A DNA stretch of 64,000 nt from Pseudomonas saponiphila (GTDB lineage: Bacteria; Pseudomonadota; Gammaproteobacteria; Pseudomonadales; Pseudomonadaceae), in assembly GCF_900105185.1 (NCBI RefSeq), contig NZ_FNTJ01000001.1, positions 620,001 to 684,000 of the forward strand, written 5' to 3'. How positions within the stretch are numbered: position 1 is the first letter of the stretch; each line of letters opens with the position of its first letter. Under the pieces are notes generated by a model. The model made no database searches and was not told the DNA's origin. It saw nothing but the letters and a program-made list of their open reading frames with translations. Positions 53,851 to 62,121 of this stretch are shown piece after piece. The translations under genes were made by a program, and so were the position numbers.

Positions 53851-53878
53851 CAACATCCCCCTCGACAAGGAAGGCACC

Positions 53879-54103
53879 ATGGGCAACCCCGTTTCCACGC
53901 TGAAAATCATCCTGATCCTGATGATCGTCGTTGACTCGTTCTGGTTCGGCGAGCGCCTGCTGTCCCTGACCGGGTTCAGCGTATTCGACTGGCTGCCGAG
54001 CTCGCTGATCAATGTGGTGGGGCTGTTCGGCAGCCTGTTGATGATTCTGTTCAACGTGCTGCTGATCGGCCTGCTCTCGCGCCTGCAGCTCAAGCCCGAG
54101 TAA
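53879..54103 (+). CDS. Small two-helix membrane protein
   Basis: A 74-residue protein with two hydrophobic helices (LKIILILMIVVDSFWFG and SLINVVGLFGSLLMILFNVL) and a short polar tail. The Shine-Dalgarno AAGGAAGG is strong. I do not recognise a family. It sits alone between the TetR and dehydrogenase genes, so a link to quinate use is only positional. Confidence 0.7.
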   Translation: MGNPVSTLKIILILMIVVDSFWFGERLLSLTGFSVFDWLPSSLINVVGLFGSLLMILFNVLLIGLLSRLQLKPE

Positions 54104-54151
54104 TTGCAGCGCCTGTAGCCACTGCCTGCGGCAGCGGCTACAGGTGCGTCT

Positions 54152-55006
54152 TCAGCCGTTCATGCTCTGAAAGTGCGCCAGCATCCGTTGCGGGTCGGCG
54201 CTCTGACCGCTGAACAGCTCGAACGCCTTGACCGCCTGGAACACTGCCATGGTGCCGCCGTCCAGGGTCCGGCAACCCAGGGCACGGGCGTTGCGCAGCA
54301 ATTCGGTTTCCAGCGGGAAGTAGACGATTTCGGCCACCCACAGGTCCGCCCGCAGCAACTCCAGCGGCACTGGCATGCCCGGCAGCTTGGCCATGCCCAT
54401 GGGGGTGGTGTTCACCAGGCCGTCGGCGCTGGCCAGGGTACTGGGCAGGTCGGTGCCGGCCTTGGCCCGGCCGGCACCGAAGTGCTGGTTGAGGTTGTCC
54501 GCCAGACTCTGCGCCCGCTGGCTTTCCACATCGAAAATGCTCAGTTGTTCCACGCCCTCGCTGAGCAGGGCGTGGGCCACTGCGGCACCGGCGCCGCCAG
54601 CTCCCATTTGCACCACGTGCCGCCTGGCCACGCCTTGCAGGCCGCGGCGGAAGCCTTCGGCAAAACCCAGGCAGTCGGTGTTGTGGCCAACCCGCTTGCC
54701 GTCCTTGAGCACCACGGTGTTGACCGCGCCGATCCCCCGCGCCTCGGGGGACAGTTCGTCCAGCAGCGGCAAGATGCTCTGCTTGCAGGGAAAGGTGATG
54801 TTCAGCCCGGTGAAGTTCATCCGTTCGGCGGCTTGGAGCAGGTCGGGCAGGGCGCTGCTGTCGAGCCCCAGTTGATCCAGGTCGATCAGCCGGTACAGGT
54901 AGCGCAGGTTTTGCGCATCACCTTCATGTTCATGCAGGGCCGGGGTGCGCGAAGCCTGGATGCCGGCACCGATCAGTCCGGCGAGTACGCCTGTATGGCC
55001 TGTCAT
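54152..55006 (-). CDS. Quinate/shikimate dehydrogenase, QsuD/AroE-like
   Basis: A 284-residue AroE-superfamily enzyme. The substrate-binding region is [18 protein letters not shown] (SRTP in place of the biosynthetic SxSP), with NITFPCKQ holding the catalytic Lys and GAVNTVV and HNTDCLGF giving the Asp. The nucleotide motif [14 protein letters not shown] is followed by an Asp (FDVESQ), which favours NAD over NADP. It resembles Corynebacterium QsuD, a catabolic enzyme, more than biosynthetic AroE. The ATG at 55006 overlaps the aroQ stop (ATGA), so the two are coupled. Confidence 0.9.
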   Translation of the reverse strand: MTGHTGVLAGLIGAGIQASRTPALHEHEGDAQNLRYLYRLIDLDQLGLDSSALPDLLQAAERMNFTGLNITFPCKQSILPLLDELSPEARGIGAVNTVVLKDGKRVGHNTDCLGFAEGFRRGLQGVARRHVVQMGAGGAGAAVAHALLSEGVEQLSIFDVESQRAQSLADNLNQHFGAGRAKAGTDLPSTLASADGLVNTTPMGMAKLPGMPVPLELLRADLWVAEIVYFPLETELLRNARALGCRTLDGGTMAVFQAVKAFELFSGQSADPQRMLAHFQSMNG

Positions 55007-55452
55007 AGCGCTTGCTCCTTGAACCGCAGGCTGAAGTGTTCCAGGGCCAGGCGATAGCCGTGGCTGCCAAAACCGCACATCACCGCCAGGGCGATGCCCG
55101 ATACGAACGAGTGATGACGGAAGGGTTCGCGGGCGTGGACGTTGGACAGGTGCACTTCGATCACCGGCAGCTCGCTGGCGACCAGCGCATCGCGGATCGC
55201 CACCGAGGTGTGGGTCCAGGCGGCGGGGTTGATCACGATGCCGGCACAGCGGCCGCGGGCGGCGTGGATCCAGTCGAGCAATTCGCCTTCGTGGTTGGTC
55301 TGGCGAAATTCCACGGTCAGGCCGAACTCCTCGGCGGCGCGGCCGCACAAGGCTGAGACATCGGCCAGGGTTTCTTGGCCGTAAGTGGCCGGTTCTCGGG
55401 TGCCGAGCAGGTTCAGGTTCGGGCCGTTGAGCACCAGAACGATAGGACGCAT
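55003..55452 (-). CDS. aroQ: Type II 3-dehydroquinate dehydratase AroQ
   Basis: A 149-residue type II dehydroquinase, usual length. It has the opening [19 protein letters not shown] with the catalytic Arg and the flexible-loop Tyr, the substrate-binding [16 protein letters not shown], and [17 protein letters not shown] with the catalytic His. In this context it converts 3-dehydroquinate from quinate to 3-dehydroshikimate for QuiC. It could be a second, catabolic copy beside a biosynthetic one elsewhere. Shine-Dalgarno GGAG precedes the ATG. Confidence 0.96.
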   Translation of the reverse strand: MRPIVLVLNGPNLNLLGTREPATYGQETLADVSALCGRAAEEFGLTVEFRQTNHEGELLDWIHAARGRCAGIVINPAAWTHTSVAIRDALVASELPVIEVHLSNVHAREPFRHHSFVSGIALAVMCGFGSHGYRLALEHFSLRFKEQAL

Positions 55453-55517
55453 GGGGGTAGATCTCCGTTGTTATTGTCAGCCCCGGGAGAAGGTACGAGG
55501 CGCTGGGGAGGTAAATT

Positions 55518-55532
55518 GTACTAACTGGTTAA
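55518..55532. promoter_or_regulatory. TetR-type operator before aroQ
   Basis: GTACTAACTGGTTAA shares the 11-base core ACTAACTGGTT with the site before quiC. It lies 66 bases upstream of the aroQ start, in a 341-base divergent gap that otherwise holds no gene I can support. Confidence 0.6.
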
Positions 55533-55580
55533 TTTGGTCAATTGATGGTCGAGAGGTGAGATCGGCTCGGGCGATTAAGT

Positions 55581-55595
55581 GTTCGATAATCGCAC
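55581..55595. promoter_or_regulatory. IclR/PcaR-type operator before aroQ
   Basis: GTTCGATAATCGCAC: as I recall it, this equals the 15-base PcaR-binding sequence reported for P. putida pca promoters. It is 129 bases upstream of the aroQ start. The quiC site differs from it by one base. Confidence 0.7.
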
Positions 55596-55776
55596 GCTGT
55601 TGATGGCGATGAACGTGGCAAGGCGTTCTCCGGCAACAAATGCTGACGAGTTCGTGGCTGCCTGCAGGCCTTGTGGGACCGCTGCGGGGCTAGCCTCAAA
55701 CAGGTCACCTCGCTGCTGTCCTTTCAGGCCGGTGGTCGGATTAACCATGGAAACACGAGTTCTTGGACTCAATAAC

Positions 55777-55792
55777 CTAACGGATGGGTTAG
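55777..55792. promoter_or_regulatory. Inverted repeat over the DUF4160 gene ribosome-binding site
   Basis: CTAAC, GGATGG, GTTAG: short arms flank the likely Shine-Dalgarno GGATGGG just before the ATG at 55794. A protein bound here could repress the pair's own expression, as is common for toxin-antitoxin operons. Weak evidence because the arms are only five bases. Confidence 0.35.
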
Positions 55793-55793
55793 C

Positions 55794-56216
55794 ATGAAAG
55801 TGTTCGTTTACAAGGGCTATGCAGTCGTCGTGATGTTGCGCGACGAACATTGCCCACCCCATGTGCATGTGGATGGCGGTCGCTGGAGCGCGCGTTTTCG
55901 CTTCAGCTTCTGGCACAACGGCGTCGAGCTCTGGGACGTTGTCCCCCAAGGCCGCCGCCCGGCGCTGGCAATCCTTGAGGGCTTGCGCCAGGCCTTGAAG
56001 CAGCGGGTGCATCTGGCCCGGCGTATCTGGTGGAGCAAGCTGCGCACTCTGTGCCTTGAGCAGCAGTTGTGGGATTGGCAAGCGAACTCGGTGGTGGAAC
56101 GGTCAAGCGCCGGCCGCAGGGTGTACCTGATCGAGTCGGCGCACTACGAGGAACAACGAAACCTCACTCGCCTGACCCTGGTGGGCGCGGCGCAAGGGGT
56201 GGAGATCGAACTATGA
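55794..56216 (+). CDS. DUF4160 family protein (possible toxin-antitoxin-like module)
   Basis: A 140-residue protein with the DUF4160 core at ~1-80: KVFVYKGYAVVVMLRDEHCPPHVHV, split by its PPHVHV signature. A basic C-terminal extension rich in Arg and Trp (RIWWSKLRTL) makes it longer than the usual ~80-residue family members. DUF4160 genes commonly sit next to DUF2442 genes, and the pair has been suspected to be toxin-antitoxin-like. The stop overlaps the next start (ATGA). No function is proven. Confidence 0.75.
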   Translation: MKVFVYKGYAVVVMLRDEHCPPHVHVDGGRWSARFRFSFWHNGVELWDVVPQGRRPALAILEGLRQALKQRVHLARRIWWSKLRTLCLEQQLWDWQANSVVERSSAGRRVYLIESAHYEEQRNLTRLTLVGAAQGVEIEL

Positions 56217-56659
56217 AAATCATCAAGGCAGAAGTGCCCGTCGACGTGCCCTTGACCCAGGCGCTGCTGGATCAAGCGATCGAGCGCGGTGAAGCGCGTC
56301 ATGACGCGGGTTTGCAAGTCAGTACCTTGAGCTATGCGGCGGGGTGCCTGTGCCTGGGTTTCGCCGATGGCAGCTCGATTCATTTGCCGGTGAAAAACTA
56401 TCCGGAGTTGGCGGCGCTGAGCGACACCCAATTGCAGCAACTGCAACTGGGCTTTTGCGCCACGGCGGTGTGCCATGAAGCGGTGGATCTGCAGGTGTCG
56501 ATTGTCGGGCTGCTGTCCGCCAGCGAGCCGCTGATGAAGCTGGCAACCCAGTTGGTTGCGTCCCGCAATGGTCGGCAAAGCAGCGCGGCCAAGGCCCGGG
56601 CGGCGCGCCTGAACGGCAAGAAGGGCGGCCGGCCACGCAAGGTCGAAGTGCCGGCCTAG
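56213..56659 (+). CDS. DUF2442 family protein, partner of the DUF4160 gene
   Basis: A 148-residue protein. The DUF2442-like core at ~40-120 contains LSYAAGCLCLGFADGSSIHL, then PELAALSDTQLQQLQL. A basic C-terminal tail ends ARLNGKKGGRPRKVEVPA, with an AT-hook-like GRPRK, which would suit DNA binding by the antitoxin-like partner. It is translationally coupled to the DUF4160 gene. Base composition does not stand out from its neighbours. Confidence 0.75.
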   Translation: MKIIKAEVPVDVPLTQALLDQAIERGEARHDAGLQVSTLSYAAGCLCLGFADGSSIHLPVKNYPELAALSDTQLQQLQLGFCATAVCHEAVDLQVSIVGLLSASEPLMKLATQLVASRNGRQSSAAKARAARLNGKKGGRPRKVEVPA

Positions 56660-56683
56660 GCGGTTGGAGAACGGACGCTAATG

Positions 56684-56702
56684 AATATTGATATCAATTG
56701 AA
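56684..56702 (+). promoter_or_regulatory. Fur-box-like site before hasI
   Basis: AATATTGATATCAATTGAA contains the palindrome ATTGATATCAAT and matches about 11 of 19 bases of the classical Fur consensus. It lies 60-80 bases before the hasI start, which fits iron repression of a haem-uptake sigma factor. Confidence 0.7.
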
Positions 56703-56762
56703 AGTAATTCTCGACTAATCGTAAGATGCCCGGCACTTTCCTTCATGTGCCAGGGAGTTGGT

Positions 56763-57284
56763 TTGTCGGACATGGATCTCAAGGGACTGTTTCTCAAGCA
56801 TGCCGCTGCCTTGCGCGGCTATCTGGCGCGCAAGGTACGGGACCCGCAGTTGGCCGCTGATCTGGTGCAGGAGAGCTTCCTGCGATTGGCCGAGCATCGG
56901 CGCGGCGAGCGTATCGACAATTCCCAGGGCTATCTCTACCGCACGGCGAACAACCTGCTGATCGACCATGTACGTCAGGAGGCGCGGCGCAAGACCCAAA
57001 CCGTATCCCACGAAGTGCTGGCCGACATCGAGGATGAGGCGGCTGGACTGGAGGCTCAGGCGATGGCCCGGCAACAGCGCGAGGCGCTGAAACAGGCGAT
57101 TACCGAGTTGCCCCCGCGGACCCGGGAAATCTTTCGCCTGAACCGCATCGAAGGCATGACCCACGCCGAGGTGGCCCGGCACCTGAACATTTCCGACAGC
57201 TCGGTGCAAAAGCACCTGGCCCGGGCACTGGCCTATGTGATGCAGCGCTTGCGGGCTACCGACGGTCGGCCGGCCGACCCGTGA
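56763..57284 (+). CDS. hasI: ECF sigma factor HasI (FecI type)
   Basis: A 173-residue ECF sigma factor with sigma region 2 at ~10-75 (LAADLVQESFLRLAEHRRG, then NLLIDHVRQEARR) and region 4 at ~110-165 (LPPRTREIFRLNRIEGMTHA, then HLNISDSSVQKHLARAL). The TTG at 56763 is preferred because AGGGAG lies 5 bases upstream; an ATG three codons later is possible. With the downstream FecR-type protein it should form the surface-signalling relay that activates hasR/hasA when haem-loaded HasA binds HasR. Confidence 0.92.
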   Translation: MSDMDLKGLFLKHAAALRGYLARKVRDPQLAADLVQESFLRLAEHRRGERIDNSQGYLYRTANNLLIDHVRQEARRKTQTVSHEVLADIEDEAAGLEAQAMARQQREALKQAITELPPRTREIFRLNRIEGMTHAEVARHLNISDSSVQKHLARALAYVMQRLRATDGRPADP

Positions 57285-57347
57285 GTTACGGTAACGGTTG
57301 GGGTCAGACGTCACTGCTTCCATATAACGAGAAATCGAGATTCACAC

Positions 57348-58361
57348 GTGAATAGCCAGGGTCCGCAAGAGCGCAATATCAACGAGGCCGCCGCCGACTG
57401 GGCGGTGCGTTTGCAAGCGGGAGGGCTGAGCGCCGTCGAGCAGGCGCAGCTTGCCCGGTGGCAGGCTGCCGACCGGCGTCACCCTGAGGCCCTGGCATTT
57501 GCCCGGCAGACCTGGGATGCCCTCGCAGAGCTGCGCCTGGACTCGGAGCTGGCTGGCACGGCGCCGCCACGGCGTCAGCCGGGAAGGCCGGCAACGGTGT
57601 CGCCTCGACCGCGCCGCCGCCGTCTGCTTCCACGAGTTGCCAGTGCTGTGATGCTGGTGCTGGCGCTCGCCCTGGGCTGGCTGCAAGGGCCGCAGGCGCT
57701 GCTGTACCTGCAAGCCGACTACCTGACTGCAAAAGGCCAGGTGCGCAGCTTGCAACTGGCCGATGGCAGCACGGTGGAGCTGGATTCGGAGAGTGCCATT
57801 CGCCTGGATTTCAGCGAGGAAAAACGCCAGATCGAGCTATTGGCCGGCTCTGCGGTGTTTGACGTGGCGCCCATGGCCGGCGAGGAAAAGCGTCCCTTCA
57901 TCGTGCGCAGCGCCGGTGGCCAGGCCCGGGCCCTGGGCACCCGTTTCGTGGTTGGCCGGGAGAGTGAGCAGCAAGCCTGGGTCGGGGTGTTGCAGCACAG
58001 TGTCGCGGTGAGCCTGGAGGCCCCGGCGCAGGTTGGCACTGGCGAGCTGGTCGTGCAGCAAGGGCAGAGCGTGCGTTATGACCCGCAGTCGGGCGTGGTC
58101 GCCCTCGACGGGCTCGACCTGCAACGGGCCACCAGTTGGCGGCGCGGTGTGCTGGTGTTCGACCGCCAGCCCCTGGGCGTGGTGGTGGAGCGCCTCAATC
58201 GCTATCGCCCCGGGCGCGTGGTGCTGGCCAGCAGTACCCTGGCCCAGCGGCAGGTCAGCGGTGTCTTCCGCCTGGACATGCTCGACGCGGCCCTGGTCAC
58301 CCTGACCCAGGAACTGCAGGTGCAACGTTTCGACCTGGCCGGCGTCAGCCTGATTTACTGA
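57348..58361 (+). CDS. hasS: FecR-type anti-sigma factor HasS
   Basis: A 337-residue inner-membrane protein. The cytoplasmic N-terminal FecR/DUF4880 region (AADWAVRLQAGGLSAVEQAQ) spans ~10-55 and binds the sigma factor. One membrane helix is at ~95-112 (SAVMLVLALALGWLQG). The periplasmic FecR domain (LADGSTVELDSESAIRLDF) is followed by an STN-like C-terminus that contacts the receptor. It starts with GTG. Placed between hasI and hasR as in other has loci. Confidence 0.93.
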   Translation: MNSQGPQERNINEAAADWAVRLQAGGLSAVEQAQLARWQAADRRHPEALAFARQTWDALAELRLDSELAGTAPPRRQPGRPATVSPRPRRRRLLPRVASAVMLVLALALGWLQGPQALLYLQADYLTAKGQVRSLQLADGSTVELDSESAIRLDFSEEKRQIELLAGSAVFDVAPMAGEEKRPFIVRSAGGQARALGTRFVVGRESEQQAWVGVLQHSVAVSLEAPAQVGTGELVVQQGQSVRYDPQSGVVALDGLDLQRATSWRRGVLVFDRQPLGVVVERLNRYRPGRVVLASSTLAQRQVSGVFRLDMLDAALVTLTQELQVQRFDLAGVSLIY

Positions 58362-58488
58362 GGCCCGCGGGCCTCTTCCCCATTCCTGAAAAATAATTGG
58401 AAAAATCCTTACTGAGTTTTCCTGCCTGGCACGTCTAGCTAACTGAGATGCATTCGCATAAAAGTGGCCGACGCAGGAATACAGGGAC

Positions 58489-61194
58489 ATGAGGGTAGGC
58501 AGTCGCACTGGAGTTCACGCCGCAGGTCGTTTGGCCCTGGCCATTCATCTGGGCGTAGCAGGGCTGTTGGCGGGAGGTGGTTTATTGCACGCGGCGGAGC
58601 CGGTCGGCACTGCCCCGCAGAATGCCCAGCAGCCACGCGAGCTGGATTTCGATATTCCCGCCCAGGCCCTCGGCGGTGCCGTGCTGCTGTTTGCCGAGCA
58701 GGCCGGGGTGCAAGTGCTGTTCGACAGCCTGCGCCTGCATGGCTTGCACAGTTCGCCGCTCAAGGGGCACTACGGCGTCGAGGACGGGCTGGCCCGCTTG
58801 TTGGGCGGTACGCCGGTGGAGTACCGCTTTACCAGCGAGCGCCAGGTCACCCTGAGCCGGGTGCAAACTGCGCACGATGGCGCCCTGGCCCTGGCCCCCA
58901 CCACGATTTCCGCCGACCTCGAAGGCCGCCAGAACGACTGGGTATACAACGCGCCGCGCTCGGTGAGCGTGGTCGGCCGCGAGCAGCTTGAGCGCAATCC
59001 ACCGCGACATGCCGCCGAGATGCTGGAGGAAACCTCCGGCGTGTACTCGGCGGTCAGCCAGCAGGACCCCGGCTTGTCGGTGAACATCCGCGGCCTGCAG
59101 GACTACGGCCGGGTCAACATGTCGGTGGACGGCATGCGCCAGAACTATCAGCAAAGTGGCCACCAGCAGCGCAACGGCACTCTCTATGTCGACCCCGAAC
59201 TGCTCTCCGAAGTGGTGGTGGAGAAGGGCGCCACCTCGACCATGGGCGGCGCCGGGGTGATCGGTGGGATCGCCAACTTTCGCACCCTTGAGGCCCGTGA
59301 CCTGCTCAAGCCCGACCAGGAGATCGGTGGCCGGATCCGCCTGACCAGCGGCCTCGGCGGCCGCAGCAATGGCACTCACTTCATCGGCAGTTCCGCCTTC
59401 GCCATCGGCACCCAAGCCTGGGACATGCTGCTGGCCGCCAGTGAACGACACCTGGGCGACTACCAGCCGGGAACCCGTGGCAGCATCGGCGAATTGCGCA
59501 CCGGTGCCTGGATGGACCCGGCGATCAATGAGCGGGTGAAGCATTCCAAGGTGGCCTATTCCGCTTCGCTGATGCGCTCGCGCCTGGCCAAGCTGGGGCT
59601 CAACCTGCCCCAGGACCAGCGCCTGCAACTGAGCTACCTGACCACCGAGGTGGTCTACGACGACGCCAACATGATGAACACCGAGAACCAGGATCAGCTC
59701 TGGGAAAAGCTCGGCAGCAGCAAGGTGCATTCGCAGAACGTCGGCCTCGACTACAGCTACACACCGGACAACCCGCTGATCGATTTCAAGGCCAAGCTCT
59801 ACTACGTCGACACCAGCAACGACCAGAGCACCCTGACCCGCCGCAGCAGCCCCGGCTATTCGATCACCTACCAGACCGACACCTATGGCGCGCAGGCGCA
59901 GAACACGTCGACCTTTGCCCTGGGCGAGCTGTCCACGCTCAAGGCCAACTACGGGCTGGAGTTCTTCTATGACAAGGTCCGCCCCGACTCCAGCCAGCCG
60001 GTGCCCAAGGGGTCGGCGGTCAGCGCCTCGCCTGCAGCGAGCATGACCCCCGAGGGCGATCGGGCACTGGGCAGCCTGTTCACGCGGCTGGATTTCGACT
60101 ATGACGGCTGGCTGAACCTCAATGCCGGGCTGCGCTATGACCGCTACCGCCTGCGCGGCGAAACCGGGATCAACACCCGCACTTTCGTGATCGGCAAGAC
60201 GCCGCAGCAGGTCTCGGTGCCGGTGGCCTACGACATCGACAATCAGCAAGGGCGCTTCTCGCCGACCTTCGGCTTGTCGGTGAAGCCCGGTGTCGAGTGG
60301 CTGCAACTGTTCGCCAGTTATGGCAAGGGCTGGCGGCCACCGGCGGTGACCGAGACCATGATCACCGGCCGGCCCCACGGCGGTGGCGCGGAGAGCACCT
60401 TCCCCAACCCATTTCTCAAGCCGGAGCGCTCCACCACCTGGGAAGCGGGGGTCAACCTCTTCAAGGAAAACCTCTGGTTCAACGATGATCGCCTGGGCCT
60501 CAAGGTGGCTTACTTCGATACTCGGGTCGACGACTTCATCTACATGGCCATGGGCGTGCAGCCCCCCGGCTACGGTTCCCCCGGCATTGGCAACAGCGCT
60601 TACGTCAACGACCTTGGCAGTACCCGCTTCAAGGGCGTGGAGTACCAGCTGGACTATGACGCCGGCCGCGCCTACGGCCAGCTGAACTACACCCACATGA
60701 TCGGCGACAACGATTTCTGCACGAAGATTGCCTGGCTGGGCGGCGTGACCCAGCCGGTGAAGAGCGGCACCGGGCGTGGTGCGATCGTCACTGGCATGCG
60801 TCCCGATGAAGCCGCCAATAACGCCAGCCGCTGCAATGCCGCGATCCTCGGCTCGGCCGAGCACATGCCCATGGACCGCGGCACCCTGACCCTGGGTGCG
60901 CGCTTTTTCGAACGCAAGCTGGATATCGGCGCCCGGGCCCGCTACAGCGCCGGCTACTCGATCGCCGGTTCCGCCACCGGCACCGTGAGCCAGACCGGCG
61001 TCTACCCGGCTGACTGGAAGCCCTACACCGTCTACGACCTGTATGGCAGCTACCGGGCCACTGACGAATTGACCCTGCGCCTGGCCATGGAAAACGTCAC
61101 CGACCGCGCCTACCTGGTGCCTCTTGGTGATGTGCTGGCCTTCACCCTCGGCCGCGGCCGGACCCTGCAGGGCACCGTGGAATATCAGTTCTGA
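58489..61194 (+). CDS. hasR: TonB-dependent haem/haemophore receptor HasR
   Basis: A 901-residue outer-membrane receptor. A signal peptide ends near LLHAAEP. The N-terminal STN signalling domain spans ~45-110 (LDFDIPAQALGGAVLLFAEQ), the plug ~140-260 (NPPRHAAEMLEETSGVYSAV), and a 22-strand barrel follows, ending in the outer-membrane signature VEYQF. The STN domain fits HasI/HasS signalling. HasR takes haem from HasA and imports it using TonB. The 127-base gap before it probably holds the HasI-dependent promoter. Confidence 0.94.
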   Translation: MRVGSRTGVHAAGRLALAIHLGVAGLLAGGGLLHAAEPVGTAPQNAQQPRELDFDIPAQALGGAVLLFAEQAGVQVLFDSLRLHGLHSSPLKGHYGVEDGLARLLGGTPVEYRFTSERQVTLSRVQTAHDGALALAPTTISADLEGRQNDWVYNAPRSVSVVGREQLERNPPRHAAEMLEETSGVYSAVSQQDPGLSVNIRGLQDYGRVNMSVDGMRQNYQQSGHQQRNGTLYVDPELLSEVVVEKGATSTMGGAGVIGGIANFRTLEARDLLKPDQEIGGRIRLTSGLGGRSNGTHFIGSSAFAIGTQAWDMLLAASERHLGDYQPGTRGSIGELRTGAWMDPAINERVKHSKVAYSASLMRSRLAKLGLNLPQDQRLQLSYLTTEVVYDDANMMNTENQDQLWEKLGSSKVHSQNVGLDYSYTPDNPLIDFKAKLYYVDTSNDQSTLTRRSSPGYSITYQTDTYGAQAQNTSTFALGELSTLKANYGLEFFYDKVRPDSSQPVPKGSAVSASPAASMTPEGDRALGSLFTRLDFDYDGWLNLNAGLRYDRYRLRGETGINTRTFVIGKTPQQVSVPVAYDIDNQQGRFSPTFGLSVKPGVEWLQLFASYGKGWRPPAVTETMITGRPHGGGAESTFPNPFLKPERSTTWEAGVNLFKENLWFNDDRLGLKVAYFDTRVDDFIYMAMGVQPPGYGSPGIGNSAYVNDLGSTRFKGVEYQLDYDAGRAYGQLNYTHMIGDNDFCTKIAWLGGVTQPVKSGTGRGAIVTGMRPDEAANNASRCNAAILGSAEHMPMDRGTLTLGARFFERKLDIGARARYSAGYSIAGSATGTVSQTGVYPADWKPYTVYDLYGSYRATDELTLRLAMENVTDRAYLVPLGDVLAFTLGRGRTLQGTVEYQF

Positions 61195-61276
61195 GCGCTT
61201 TTGCCCGTTGATGGGCAAAACCGCAGCGGGCACTGGCGTGCTGCGGCCATGACCCACCTATGTACTGGAGTTTTGC

Positions 61277-61894
61277 ATGAGCATTTCGATCTCTTACAGC
61301 GCTACCTACGGCGGTAATACTGTTGCGCAATACCTGACTGACTGGTCGGCCTACTTCGGTGACGTCAACCACCGTCCCGGCGAAGTGGTCGATGGCACCA
61401 ACACTGGCGGCTTCAACCCGGGCCCGTTCGACGGCACCCAGTACGCCATCAAGAGCAGCGCCAGCGACGCCGCCTTCGTCGCCGATGGCAACCTGCACTA
61501 CACCCTGTTCAGCAACCCGAGCCATACCCTGTGGGGTTCGGTGGACAGCATCTCCCTGGGCGACACCCTCGCCGGTGGCTCGGGCAGCAACTATCACCTG
61601 GTCAGCCAGGAGGTCAGCTTCAGCAACCTGGGCCTCGACAGCCTGAAGGAAGAAGGGCGTGCAGGCGAAGTGCACAAGGTGGTCTACGGCCTGATGAGCG
61701 GTGACAGCTCGGCCCTGGCCGGCGAGATCGATGCCTTGCTCAAGGCGATCGATCCCGGCCTGTCGCTGAACTCGACCTTCGACGACCTGGCCGCCGCCGG
61801 CGTGGCCCAAGTCACCCCGGTTGCCGCCGCCGCGGCCGATATCGGCCTGGTGGGCGTACCGGGCATGGCCCTGGACTGGGCCTTGGCCGCCTGA
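61277..61894 (+). CDS. hasA: Haemophore HasA
   Basis: A 205-residue extracellular haem-binding protein of the usual length. The haem ligands of characterised HasA proteins are at the same numbers: H32 in DVNHRPGE, Y75 in LHYTLF, and H83 in NPSHTLW, which supports the Tyr. There is no N-terminal signal peptide; secretion uses a C-terminal signal (end LDWALAA) through a type I exporter. No exporter genes follow. Shine-Dalgarno CTGGAG is 8 bases before the ATG. Confidence 0.96.
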   Translation: MSISISYSATYGGNTVAQYLTDWSAYFGDVNHRPGEVVDGTNTGGFNPGPFDGTQYAIKSSASDAAFVADGNLHYTLFSNPSHTLWGSVDSISLGDTLAGGSGSNYHLVSQEVSFSNLGLDSLKEEGRAGEVHKVVYGLMSGDSSALAGEIDALLKAIDPGLSLNSTFDDLAAAGVAQVTPVAAAAADIGLVGVPGMALDWALAA

Positions 61895-61975
61895 GTGGCG
61901 GCTTGACTCACCTCCGCCGCCCGAGCTTTCGAAGACCAGGGCGGCGGCCAATTCTGGGTCGCGTCAGGCCTGGCC

Positions 61976-62070
61976 TTGTAGGCGCTGGCTTGCCAGCGAA
62001 GGCGCCGGCCGGATTGGCGCAGTTCTCAAGGGCCTCTTCGCCGGCGAGCCGGCTCCTACAGGGCGGGCAT
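61976..62070. repeat. REP pair between hasA and trmA
   Basis: GTAGGCGCTGGCTTGCCAGC, then GAAGG, and the inverse CTTCGCCGGCGAGCCGGCTC, then CTACA, are separated by about 30 bases. They occupy the place where hasD would be expected. Confidence 0.8.
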
Positions 62071-62079
62071 TGGAATGCA

Positions 62080-62104
62080 AACAGCCGTCACGAGGACGGC
62101 TGTT
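62080..62104 (-). terminator. Hairpin downstream of trmA
   Basis: AACAGCCGTC and GACGGCTGTT pair exactly around ACGAG, 18 bases past the trmA stop codon. Only a short T run follows on the minus strand, so termination may be partial. Confidence 0.6.
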
Positions 62105-62121
62105 GGCGGCAGCGGGCTGGA

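Noticed and set aside
55579..55797. 72-codon frame before the DUF4160 gene
   Set aside because: Starts inside the PcaR-type operator, lacks a Shine-Dalgarno, and the translation resembles nothing; likely chance.
58362..58488. Specific HasI-dependent promoter before hasR
   Set aside because: CGTCT (58432-58436) and an upstream GGAAAAAT (58399-58406) look like iron-starvation sigma elements, but the spacing of ~25 bases is too long to claim them as one promoter.
58582..61257. 891-codon reading frame opposite hasR
   Set aside because: Shadow of hasR; composition is Gly/Ala/His/Gln-rich noise and the hasR frame has STN, plug and barrel features.
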